A DNA stretch of 5,876 nt from the NCBI GenBank assembly GCA_964429355.1, contig CAYSCH010000504.1, positions 1 through 5,876 on the forward strand. Direction: 5' to 3'. This document shows positions 1 to 5,876 of this stretch, piece after piece (the first letter of the stretch is position 1; the number at the start of each line of letters is the position of its first letter). The notes beneath the pieces were generated by a model, which saw only the letters and a list, made by a program, of their open reading frames with translations, was not told the DNA's origin and ran no database searches. This DNA is from JAAYAY01 sp964429355. Its GTDB lineage: Bacteria > Planctomycetota > Planctomycetia > Pirellulales > Thermoguttaceae. Both the position numbers and the translations under genes were made by a program.

Positions 1-56
1 TGACCCCTGACCCCCGACTCCTGACTCCTGACTCCCGACTCCCGACCCCTGACCCC
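1..56. repeat. Heptamer tandem array YGACYCC, cut by the window start
   Basis: Eight consecutive 7-base units begin at 1, 8, 15, 22, 29, 36, 43 and 50 in perfect register. They are variants of TGACTCC, with T or C at the first base and at the fifth. A decayed ninth unit may follow at 57. The array starts at the first base, so it probably continues to the left. Such short heptamer arrays are known as intergenic repeats in cyanobacteria and also occur in planctomycetes. They have no known function, and copy number is expected to vary between strains. On the other strand the unit reads GGAGTCA. Confidence 0.9.
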
Positions 57-86
57 CGTCACCTGATATATTCCTATCAGCCCGAG

Positions 87-238
87 GTTTTGGCACATAC
101 CTAAAACGGGTGACAAACACTTGCGTCTCAACACAACTTCCTAACCACGCATGACCAGATGACTTACGCCCTCCCCACTCGCCCAAGTCCACTTTCGGAT
201 CACATAAGCATGCGTGCCAAAACTCTCCCCTTCACACC
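87..238. repeat. Diverged intergenic element, copy 1
   Basis: This stretch aligns without gaps to 348-499 at an offset of 261, with about 84 of 152 bases identical by my hand count. The best-kept blocks are 87-104 (gttttggcacatacctaa, 15 of 18 matching copy 2), 159-169 (ATGACTTACGC, 10 of 11) and 181-203, including CCAAG and TTTCGG. A perfect 10 bp inverted repeat bounds most of it: gttttggcac at 87-96 and gtgccaaaac at 214-223. The left flank, 30 bases away, is a heptamer array. I do not recognise the family. It could be a small non-autonomous mobile element, a structured RNA or a relic. Confidence 0.65.
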
Positions 239-259
239 ACCAAGAACACATTTTTGCCC

Positions 260-332
<73 letters not shown>

Positions 333-347
333 TCCTAGTGTGAAATA

Positions 348-499
348 GTTTCGGAGCATACCTAACTTGTGGGGATCGCAGTTACGATTCGCCCCAAATC
401 TGTAAAGGCGTTCACTACTATGGCTTACGCAAACCCCTCTTGTCCAAGAGCCATTTCGGCGCACCAGCCCCACGCGGCCCGAAATGTAGCATTCACCCC
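348..499. repeat. Diverged intergenic element, copy 2
   Basis: This is the partner of 87-238. Shared blocks are gtttcggagcatacctaa at 348-365, ATGGCTTACGC at 420-430, and 440-464 with CCAAG and TTTCGG. A terminal inverted repeat is present here too but is less perfect: TTTCGG at 349-354 can pair with CCGAAA at 479-484. The corresponding arms in copy 1 are TTTTGG and CCAAAA, so one pair has changed from T-A to C-G on both sides. The offset of 261 is a multiple of three, so a decayed duplicated coding segment cannot be excluded. However, copy 1 has a stop in the shared minus-strand frame at 141-143. Confidence 0.65.
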
Positions 500-648
500 T
501 ATCGATGTCCTCTGCCGCCAGCTCCAGAACCCCCCCCGATCGCCGGAAGATCCGCGACTTGCCGGTAGCAGGCCACTTGAGCCGAGCGGTAGCTCGCGAC
601 CAACCTTCGGTCGGTGCCCGCTCACCGGCCCTGCCGCCCTGTGAACCT

Positions 649-665
649 GTCCGAACGGTTTGGAC
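649..665. promoter_or_regulatory. 17 bp near-perfect dyad, possible operator
   Basis: The sequence GTCCGAACGGTTTGGAC is two 8-base half sites around a central G. Seven of eight positions are complementary; the eighth is a G/T mismatch (653 against 661). The spacing suits a dimeric helix-turn-helix repressor or activator. It lies about 120 bases upstream of the first operon start. No regulator gene is present in the window, so the role is an inference. Confidence 0.35.
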
Positions 666-706
666 TCAAGTAGACTATGAGATGCTCGGAGAGTATTGAG
701 CTTGCC

Positions 707-737
707 GCCGATAGCGAGCGATCGTCTCGTTGTCGGC
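707..737 (+). promoter_or_regulatory. 12 bp stem-loop in the operon leader
   Basis: The arms GCCGATAGCGAG (707-718) and CTCGTTGTCGGC (726-737) form twelve consecutive pairs, ten Watson-Crick and two G-U, around a 7-base loop. A further inverted pair, TTGAG (696-700) and CTCAA (737-741), could extend or compete with it. The stem is followed by a short A run, not a T run, so it is not a standard + strand terminator. It sits 47 bases before the first start codon. It could be an mRNA leader structure or a DNA-level binding site. Confidence 0.4.
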
Positions 738-770
738 TCAAAAACGGGAGGGAAACCGGTTGTGGTGGGT

Positions 771-774
771 GAGG
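771..774 (+). promoter_or_regulatory. Ribosome binding site (GAGG) of the first operon gene
   Basis: GAGG lies 10 bases before the ATG at 785, slightly long spacing but usable. An in-frame TGA at 770-772 overlaps this site, and no other start codon lies between it and 785, so the start of the first gene is fixed at or after 785. Confidence 0.55.
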
Positions 775-784
775 TGGCAGACGC

Positions 785-1432
785 ATGGGGTACCTTCAAT
801 TTCTGACAAACCTGCTTGAAGACGGCCGAGTTGTCGTGCCTGAGATCGGCTCGGACTCCGAGGCTGACGATCAAGATGTGGCCGAGCTGCTCGCCTGTTT
901 CGAGCGCCAGTATCGGCTGGACCTGCCGTCGGGCCTCCCCCAGTTCGAGGCAGCAGCCGGCCGCTGGGCAGCCAGCAGGTTCTTTCTGGCCTGCCAGTTC
1001 GCCGTTTACCGCGATCAGCCGGCCGAGGCGGTGCACAAGGACCTGGCCGCTGCCTGGGGCGCCGCAGTCACGCCGGCGGTTCACTATTCGGTCGATCTCG
1101 TGTTTCGATACCTGCCCGACCTGACAAAATTCGCGGTCTCCGCGTCCGAAGGCGATCCCCTGGTCCAGCACCTGCTCCGATGGGCCCGCCAATGGCCACT
1201 GTCCTCCGTGGGCATACCGGAGGTGGGCGAAGTCGTCGTGGACGTACTTGCCGGCGACCGCGCCTTGCTGCAGCTCTACACGGATCGGATCATCGCCTCC
1301 GGCGACATTTCGCGACTCTCGGACGGGCGGGTTCGCCAGGCCGTCCGGGCCAGCCTCGGCATGTACCCAGACCTTGCCCCCAAGATCGATGGGGCACTGA
1401 AACCATACGACGTCCCTGAGTCCGCCCTATGA
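785..1432 (+). CDS. Accessory protein of a MoxR-vWA-beta-propeller system (bpX4-like, tentative)
   Basis: This 215-residue protein has no signal peptide, membrane segment or recognised catalytic motif and is probably cytoplasmic. It opens with a helix and a short strand (FLTNLLEDGRVVVPE, about 6-20), then an acidic linker (about 22-31). The rest is mostly helical, including the block FFLACQFAVYRDQPAEAVHKDL at about 66-87 and a leucine-rich stretch near 110-135. The opening 'L..FL..LL..GRVVVP' and the 'ACQF.V.RD' block match my memory of the bpX4 domain of the ternary system, but this is recall, not a search. It is the first gene of the operon, and its stop overlaps the ATPase start (ATGA), which implies coupled translation. 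In the proposed system it would be a scaffold or adaptor of the ATPase complex. That the reading frame is real is much surer than its function: it is an uninterrupted frame that ends exactly at the ATPase start. Confidence 0.85.
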   Translation: MGYLQFLTNLLEDGRVVVPEIGSDSEADDQDVAELLACFERQYRLDLPSGLPQFEAAAGRWAASRFFLACQFAVYRDQPAEAVHKDLAAAWGAAVTPAVHYSVDLVFRYLPDLTKFAVSASEGDPLVQHLLRWARQWPLSSVGIPEVGEVVVDVLAGDRALLQLYTDRIIASGDISRLSDGRVRQAVRASLGMYPDLAPKIDGALKPYDVPESAL

Positions 1433-2592
1433 ACGACAACCTCCATCGTGACACTCTCGAACTTGGGTGCAAACTCAAAGACAATGTTCTCGAACCGATG
1501 AAGCAGGCTTTCGTCGGCAAGGATGAGGTCATCGACCTGCTTGGCGTGAGCCTCGTCGCCCGAGAGAACCTGTTCATTCTCGGCCCTCCGGGAACGGCCA
1601 AGAGCGCCCTGGTTCAGGACCTGGCCCGCCGCATCGAAGGGCAGGTTTTCGATTACCTCTTGACCCGTTTCACCGAGCCGAACGAGATCTTCGGCCCCTT
1701 CGACATCCGCAAACTTCGTGAGGGCGACCTGGTCACAAACACGGAAGGCATGCTGCCCGAGGCGGCTTTCGTGTTCCTCGACGAGCTGCTCAACGCCAAC
1801 AGCGCCATTCTCAACAGCCTGCTCCTGGTACTGAACGAACGCGTGTTCCGCCGGGGCCGCGAAACCCGGCCTCTCCCCACGCTCATGGTCGTCGGCGCCA
1901 GCAACCGGTTGCCGGAAGACGACGCCCTGGAGGCGCTCTTCGACCGGTTTCTGCTGCGGGTTCGTTGCGACAACGTCAGTCCCGAGGAACTGCCAAACGT
2001 GCTTGCCGCGAGCTGGAAGCTCGATTTCGAATGCCGAGAAAATGGTGCGACGATGAGCGTTGAGGGCGTGCGACAATTGCACGGCCTGCTGCAACACGTC
2101 GATGTGACGGCCGTTCGCGCAGATTATGTCGAACTGGTCCATCGGCTGCGCCACGCGGGAATCTCCGTCTCCGATCGACGGGCCGCCAAACTGCAGCGTC
2201 TGATGGGCGCCAGCGCCCTGCTGTGCGGGCGTCTGGCCGTCAACCGCACCGACCTGTGGGTACTGCGTTACATCTGGGACACGGAAGAACAGCAGAGCGT
2301 GCTCGACACGATCGTCACGGATGCCCTCCAGAAAGCCGAGACCGAAGAGAAGGCTGCAAGTCATCCGCGTTGCCGCGGGAGCCAGTTGCCCGATCCGGAG
2401 CATCTGGCTCGCGATCTGGCCAGAATTGCCGATCGGATTGAGGGGTGTGAGTTGCCGCCCGGCGAACGGTCCTATCTGCGGGACCAGCTCGGTGTTCTCG
2501 CGTCGCGCTGCCAGTGGGTCGAGGATAGTCAGAAGCGAGATTTTCTTGTCTCGCAGGTCCATATATTGCTCAGCCGGATCGGAGGCTCCTGA
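1429..2592 (+). CDS. MoxR/RavA-type AAA+ ATPase
   Basis: This 387-residue ATPase belongs to the MoxR group, chaperone-like ATPases that usually remodel a protein complex together with a vWA-domain partner. All core motifs are present: Walker A GPPGTAKS (52-59), the MoxR-typical LLTRFTEPNEIFGPFDI (77-93), Walker B VFLDE (115-119) followed by LLNANSAILNSLL, sensor 1 GASN (156-159), arginine finger in LFDRF (R173), and sensor 2 SDRRAAK (248-254) in the lid. The ATPase is therefore expected to be active. 'YLLTRFTEP' and 'VSDRR' place it nearer RavA-type members than the classical methanol-dehydrogenase MoxR. The C-terminal part, from about 290, is helical and charged, probably for partner contacts. 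No convincing Shine-Dalgarno precedes its ATG, and the 4-base overlap with the previous gene suggests translation by re-initiation. It is the motor of the operon. The vWA partner is not in the window. Confidence 0.96.
   Translation: MNDNLHRDTLELGCKLKDNVLEPMKQAFVGKDEVIDLLGVSLVARENLFILGPPGTAKSALVQDLARRIEGQVFDYLLTRFTEPNEIFGPFDIRKLREGDLVTNTEGMLPEAAFVFLDELLNANSAILNSLLLVLNERVFRRGRETRPLPTLMVVGASNRLPEDDALEALFDRFLLRVRCDNVSPEELPNVLAASWKLDFECRENGATMSVEGVRQLHGLLQHVDVTAVRADYVELVHRLRHAGISVSDRRAAKLQRLMGASALLCGRLAVNRTDLWVLRYIWDTEEQQSVLDTIVTDALQKAETEEKAASHPRCRGSQLPDPEHLARDLARIADRIEGCELPPGERSYLRDQLGVLASRCQWVEDSQKRDFLVSQVHILLSRIGGS
2581..2585 (+). promoter_or_regulatory. Ribosome binding site GGAGG for the third gene
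   Basis: A full GGAGG lies inside the end of the ATPase gene, 6 bases before the ATG at 2592. It fixes the start of the third gene at the TGATG junction. Confidence 0.85.
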
Positions 2593-3311
2593 TGAACCCG
2601 AATTGGGCCGTTCACCTTCGGAGTGCCGACGCAACCAGCCTGGCTCGACTGCAGGGCAAGCTGGGACTGGAAGTATGCTTTCAGAGCGAATCGGTCTGGC
2701 TCTGCGGACGAGATGCGGACGAAGACCTGGAAAAGAAGCTTCGTGCGCTGCCGGGCACGCGTTACGAGGTGCTCGCCGATCGCCAGCTCGTTCTCAGCGG
2801 ATGCCTTGTGCCATGCGGGTATTTACCCGACGGCGCGTGGATTGCCTTGAGGGACGCCCTTTCCATCGAGATCGAGCCGCCGGCCTTGGGTGCCCGGATC
2901 GGCGGTCAGGTCCGGCTGCAGGTTGCCCGCGGCGGCCCCGTGCGGGAGGCCAATCTGCTGCTGGCAACCCTCGAGGCCTGGGTCGAGTATGCAGGTACCG
3001 CCCCCCAGGTACGATTGGATCGCCTTGCCTTCGCCGTCGGCGAAAGGGGAGAGGCCTTGATTCGAGGAACCCCACTGCCTCCCGTGCCCGGCCGGCACTT
3101 CGTTGAAGATAACGGACTGGCCGTACCCGCCGGCTGGACGTGGTTTCCCCAGGTTGATCCGGAAGCCCTGCGGGAGTTGTTTCAACTGGAACGGCACGAC
3201 CTTGCCCTGCTTCACGAGGACGGCACCTGGGACCGTGTGCGCGGCGATGATTTCGTTCGTGCCACGCGGTCGGCCGCTCGCCTGTCACTCGAAGGAGCAA
3301 CCCATGCGTGA
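2592..3311 (+). CDS. Accessory protein of a MoxR-vWA-beta-propeller system (bpX2-like, tentative)
   Basis: This 239-residue protein has no signal peptide or membrane helix. The N-terminal third is alpha/beta with the pattern ESVWLCGRDADEDLEKKLRA (33-52), then a 'DRQLVLSGCLVPCGYLPDGAW' stretch (63-83). The most constrained-looking part is 118-184: REANLLL (118-124), APQVRLDRLAFAV (137-149), RGTPLPPVPG (158-167) and VPAGWTW (178-184). It ends with a WDRVRGDDFVRATRSAARL motif (about 213-231). I recall this series of motifs from the bpX2 domain of the ternary systems; a profile search is needed to settle it. There is no catalytic triad, metal-binding cluster or nucleotide-binding loop, so a structural or recognition role is likelier than an enzymatic one. 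The start overlaps the ATPase stop by one base and the end overlaps the next gene by eight, so it is an integral operon member. Confidence 0.88.
   Translation: MNPNWAVHLRSADATSLARLQGKLGLEVCFQSESVWLCGRDADEDLEKKLRALPGTRYEVLADRQLVLSGCLVPCGYLPDGAWIALRDALSIEIEPPALGARIGGQVRLQVARGGPVREANLLLATLEAWVEYAGTAPQVRLDRLAFAVGERGEALIRGTPLPPVPGRHFVEDNGLAVPAGWTWFPQVDPEALRELFQLERHDLALLHEDGTWDRVRGDDFVRATRSAARLSLEGATHA
3292..3297 (+). promoter_or_regulatory. Ribosome binding site AAGGAG for the propeller gene
   Basis: AAGGAG is followed by 6 bases and then the ATG at 3304. It lies within the coding sequence of the preceding gene, whose stop is at 3309-3311. It supports 3304 as the true start despite the 8-base overlap. 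Confidence 0.85.
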
Positions 3312-5876
3312 CGAGCGTGACTACCTGCTACCCTACGTGGGCTCCTTCTGGCGATGGAGAGATCGAGGGGATGTGATCGAGTGGGTCGATGGCCCCACGA
3401 TTGCCTTCCGAGGCGAAGTTCTCGCGATCCTGCGGCGACTGGAACCGCAAGGCCTGCCCCCGTTTGGCTCCGTGGTCCTGCTCCTGGCCGCCATGCGCGA
3501 CAACTGGCAGGAGTTGACCGCCGGGCCGTGGATCATGACGGGCATGCTCGGTACCTTACCCAATGTGGACGGACCGTTCGGCTGGCAAGCCCGTGCCGTG
3601 CTCGGAAGAGTACTCGGCAATCTGGACCGGGTCAGTCTCGTCGATGCCGAGCTGCGAAGGCCGCTTTCAGCCAAGGCGACCATCTGCGAGATCGTTTTCG
3701 AAGGTCTGGAAGATCGGACTTCCCCCCAGACGGCCGAGGCCATTGTGGACCAGCTCGATCAAGGCCTGGGGGAAGAAGATCTGGGTCGGCGGCGTATCCC
3801 GCAGACGCGTGGCCATGACGAGCTTCTGGGAGAATTGCGTTGCCTGGACCTCGGTCTTGAGCACTTCGATCCGGCCACGCTGCGACTTCGCCTGCAAACC
3901 GGCCTGGACCACCTTCCAGAGCCGGCCGAGGTGGAAGTGCCCCCTGCCCAACGCGTTCGGCTTCTTCTCAGCCAGTTGCAGCACGACGAAGAACTGTGCG
4001 GGCTGGCCATGCTCGCCACGCATCTCATGGCGGTCGTGACGCTTCCGCGGCCACTGGCCGACCGGGAGGAACTGCCGATCGGCGGATTCTCCGACATTGC
4101 CAACCGAGGTTCCCTGGACCGGCTGCTGCTCAGCGAGCTGGCCCACGACGACATGACACTCGCCGTTCGCGTGGCCGTCAACGAAGCGCTCTATCTCCGC
4201 CGCGAATCGCCGCCGAAGAATCCGCCCAGCCAGCGAGCCGTTCTCCTCGAGGCCGGGATTCGCTCATGGGGAGTGCCGCGGGTATTTGCCACGGCCGTGG
4301 CGCTCGCCCTATTGGCCACCGGCGGCCGGCACACCCGGCTTCAGATCTATCGCGCCAAGCGAAACGGCATCCAGCCCGTCGATCTGACCACGCGAGCCGG
4401 ACTGGTGGAACACCTGGCGGCACTTGAACCGGATCTGCATCCGGCCAGCGCCCTCGAGGCATTCCAGCAGGCGATTGCCGCATGCGACCAGGCCGCGGAA
4501 CCCGTCCTGGTGACGACGGAAGATGTTGCCGGTGACCGGGAGTTTCGGCAAGCCCTCGGCGGGTCGGAGATCGTGCCGCTTGTCCTGGCGACCGTCAATC
4601 GAAACGGGCGGTTTCGTCTCACGGAGCGGTCGCGACACGGTGAGAGATGCATTCGCGTCGGGCAACTGGATCTTGCCCATCTCTTCGCCGAGCGCAGTCA
4701 ATCTGCACCGAAACTGATCGTGCGGGAGGGTATGAAGGACTTCCCAGCGATCCTCTCGATCCAGCCCTTCCCTTTGCGTATGTCGCACAGCGTTGACCGG
4801 CAGCGAACGTGGCGCGTGAGCGAACGTGGAGTGTTCAGCCTGACAGGCGATCGCCGCCTCATGTACTGGACAACTCGCAATCGAGGCGCCATCCAGATTG
4901 CAGATAACGTGCCCAGCGGCAGGCTCATCTGGTGGTCCGATCGTGAACATTCGGGCTGCGCTCGTGCAATCATCGGACAGGTCAGGCCTGGCGGACTCTG
5001 CCTGCTCAGAATCGACCCGGAAGGATTGCAGTACGAGCTCTGCCGCCTGGAGACAGTCCAGGCTGCCGACGTGGTGTTCTCGCACAACGGTGCCATGTTT
5101 GCCCTCTCCCGGAGCGGCAGCAAGATCGACGTCCTGGAGGAATCAACCGGACGGTTGATCGAGACTGCCGATCTCTCCCCTGGCACGACCTGGCGATGCG
5201 GGCGGTTCTTCCAGGGCTACCGTGGCGCTTGCTGGTACGCAGCATCCCACGACGGCCGCAAGCTGTGCTTCGAACCGATCACCAGCGTAAAGACGCCCGG
5301 CCAGACGAAGTTCATTGCCATGTTCGAGCGAGACGGCTTCGATGGACCGATCGGAGTTACCGAACGGGGCGGATTGTTCCTCACCGCCACGGGGCAGTTC
5401 CAGGCCGTAAAGCATGGCCTGGCTGGCGGAGTTCAGGTGCTGGCGATCTCCGCCAGCGGAAGACGAATCGCACTTGGGCAGAGCAATAGCGGTTCCACCC
5501 AATGCTGCGTTGTGGACGTCGAAACCCTGGCCGTCGCCTCCCGTTACGGCGATCCCCATCAGCTTGTCGAGCCCATCGAAGATCTGGTCCAGCCGGTCAA
5601 TCTGCGAAACCGTTTCACCCACATCGGCGTCGACAAGCGAGGAATCCTGACGCTCACAAGTCGAAAAGGCGTCCACTTGGCGATCGACTACGATTCGCGC
5701 GCCGGCCGGATACGTCTCCGGGGGTGCGGTACCCTGAGCCAACCCGCCCAGCGGCGCGTCGCCTTCGTCCCGTCACCGGCTCCCCGGAACGTTGGCTACA
5801 GCCTGGCGGTCGCCGCATGGGACGACGGAAGTCGGGCCTTCCTCGATAGCCGCGGGCTCCTCCATCTGAAAAGCGC
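3304..5876 (+). CDS. Large beta-propeller-type protein of the ternary system, 3' end outside the window
   Basis: The frame is open from the ATG to the last base, 857 full codons with no stop, so the gene is partial at its 3' end. I read three regions. Residues 1-110 are a compact opening domain with SFWRWRDRGDVIEWVDG (14-30), AFRGEVLAILRRL and PPFGSVVLLLAAMRDNW (52-68). Residues about 110-470 are mainly helical, with a short hydrophobic stretch at 328-339 too short to be a sure membrane helix. From about 503 to the end the chain is rich in strands and repeats a pattern of 'G.....L...' turns with paired strands: RGVFSLTGDRRLMYW, GGLCLLRIDPEG, AMFALSRSGSKIDVLEESTGRLIE, GRRIALGQ, RGILTLTSRKGVHLAIDYD. 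I count about six such units, consistent with a beta-propeller. No signal peptide is seen. The N-terminal part may correspond to other bpX domains (bpX0/bpX1 or bpX3), but I cannot say which. In the proposed system this would be the sensor or scaffold subunit. Confidence 0.9.
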   Translation, partial: MRDERDYLLPYVGSFWRWRDRGDVIEWVDGPTIAFRGEVLAILRRLEPQGLPPFGSVVLLLAAMRDNWQELTAGPWIMTGMLGTLPNVDGPFGWQARAVLGRVLGNLDRVSLVDAELRRPLSAKATICEIVFEGLEDRTSPQTAEAIVDQLDQGLGEEDLGRRRIPQTRGHDELLGELRCLDLGLEHFDPATLRLRLQTGLDHLPEPAEVEVPPAQRVRLLLSQLQHDEELCGLAMLATHLMAVVTLPRPLADREELPIGGFSDIANRGSLDRLLLSELAHDDMTLAVRVAVNEALYLRRESPPKNPPSQRAVLLEAGIRSWGVPRVFATAVALALLATGGRHTRLQIYRAKRNGIQPVDLTTRAGLVEHLAALEPDLHPASALEAFQQAIAACDQAAEPVLVTTEDVAGDREFRQALGGSEIVPLVLATVNRNGRFRLTERSRHGERCIRVGQLDLAHLFAERSQSAPKLIVREGMKDFPAILSIQPFPLRMSHSVDRQRTWRVSERGVFSLTGDRRLMYWTTRNRGAIQIADNVPSGRLIWWSDREHSGCARAIIGQVRPGGLCLLRIDPEGLQYELCRLETVQAADVVFSHNGAMFALSRSGSKIDVLEESTGRLIETADLSPGTTWRCGRFFQGYRGACWYAASHDGRKLCFEPITSVKTPGQTKFIAMFERDGFDGPIGVTERGGLFLTATGQFQAVKHGLAGGVQVLAISASGRRIALGQSNSGSTQCCVVDVETLAVASRYGDPHQLVEPIEDLVQPVNLRNRFTHIGVDKRGILTLTSRKGVHLAIDYDSRAGRIRLRGCGTLSQPAQRRVAFVPSPAPRNVGYSLAVAAWDDGSRAFLDSRGLLHLKS

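Larger units (their letters stand above)
500..784. other. Leader region with small inverted repeats, no gene seen
   Basis: No reading frame here looks like a protein; the longest + strand frame (505-699, 64 codons) has no recognisable features and no good ribosome site. Two small perfect hairpins sit side by side: CGAGC/GCTCG with a GGTA loop (583-596) and CGACC/GGTCG with a 7-base loop (597-613). A 17 bp dyad and a 12 bp stem follow and are listed separately. I looked for a TTGACA/TATAAT-like promoter and found nothing with acceptable spacing. The operon promoter is probably in this region but cannot be placed. Confidence 0.5.

Noticed and set aside
437..450. Hairpin CTCTTG-TC-CAAGAG as a terminator
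   Set aside because: The stem is short, the loop is nearly closed, and no T run follows on either strand.
655..700. Sigma-70 promoter with TTGGAC at 660 and TATGAG at 676
   Set aside because: The gap between the boxes is only 10 bases, and no alternative -10 box has a 16-18 base spacing.
425..1192. 255-codon open frame on the minus strand
   Set aside because: It is mostly a mirror of the first operon gene and runs on into the repeat region; no motif or ribosome site supports it.
1276..2634. 452-codon open frame on the minus strand opposite the ATPase gene
   Set aside because: It lies opposite a gene with every AAA+ motif. Its translation has no family features, and long antisense frames are common in GC-rich coding sequence.
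2321..3106. 261-codon + strand frame crossing the ATPase and third gene
   Set aside because: It straddles two genes in a different frame, and its arginine- and serine-rich translation is typical of an out-of-frame GC-rich reading.
4309..5085. 258-codon open frame on the minus strand inside the propeller gene
   Set aside because: It is antisense to a continuous 857-codon frame that has a good start and ribosome site; its composition is that of a shadow.

Overview
The window is bacterial, and its coding half is GC-rich. It has two parts. The left part, about 1-784, has no convincing gene. It carries heptamer arrays of the form YGACYCC, two diverged copies of a roughly 150 bp intergenic element, and, closer to the first gene, several small inverted repeats. 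The right part, 785 to the window end, is a tightly packed + strand operon of four genes. The last gene is cut off by the window edge. Heptamer arrays of this type and the gene families present would fit a planctomycete or another large-genome, developmentally complex bacterium, but the taxon is an inference and no marker gene is present.

Operon layout: a 215-residue mostly helical protein (785-1432), a 387-residue MoxR/RavA-type AAA+ ATPase with all its ATPase motifs (1429-2592), a 239-residue protein with no obvious enzyme motif (2592-3311), and a large protein of at least 857 residues with an N-terminal novel region and a C-terminal beta-propeller-like half (3304 to beyond 5876). The junctions overlap by 4, 1 and 8 bases, so the proteins are very probably made together as parts of one machine.

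This set matches the computationally defined 'MoxR-vWA-beta-propeller ternary systems', a predicted NTP-driven conflict or stress system whose accessory domains are called bpX0 to bpX6. In that model the MoxR ATPase remodels a complex held by a vWA protein, and the propeller protein acts as sensor or scaffold. The vWA protein is not in the window and should lie downstream if the assignment is right. From memory of family consensus, the first and third genes look most like bpX4 and bpX2; these numbers are tentative.

The upstream region is the less expected part. Positions 87-238 and 348-499 align without gaps at an offset of 261, about 55 % identical by hand count. Each copy has a heptamer array on its left, and the arms of a terminal inverted repeat appear to covary between the two copies. 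Nearer the operon, a 17 bp dyad (649-665) and a 12 bp stem (707-737) are candidate control elements. I found no convincing sigma-70 promoter and no terminator.
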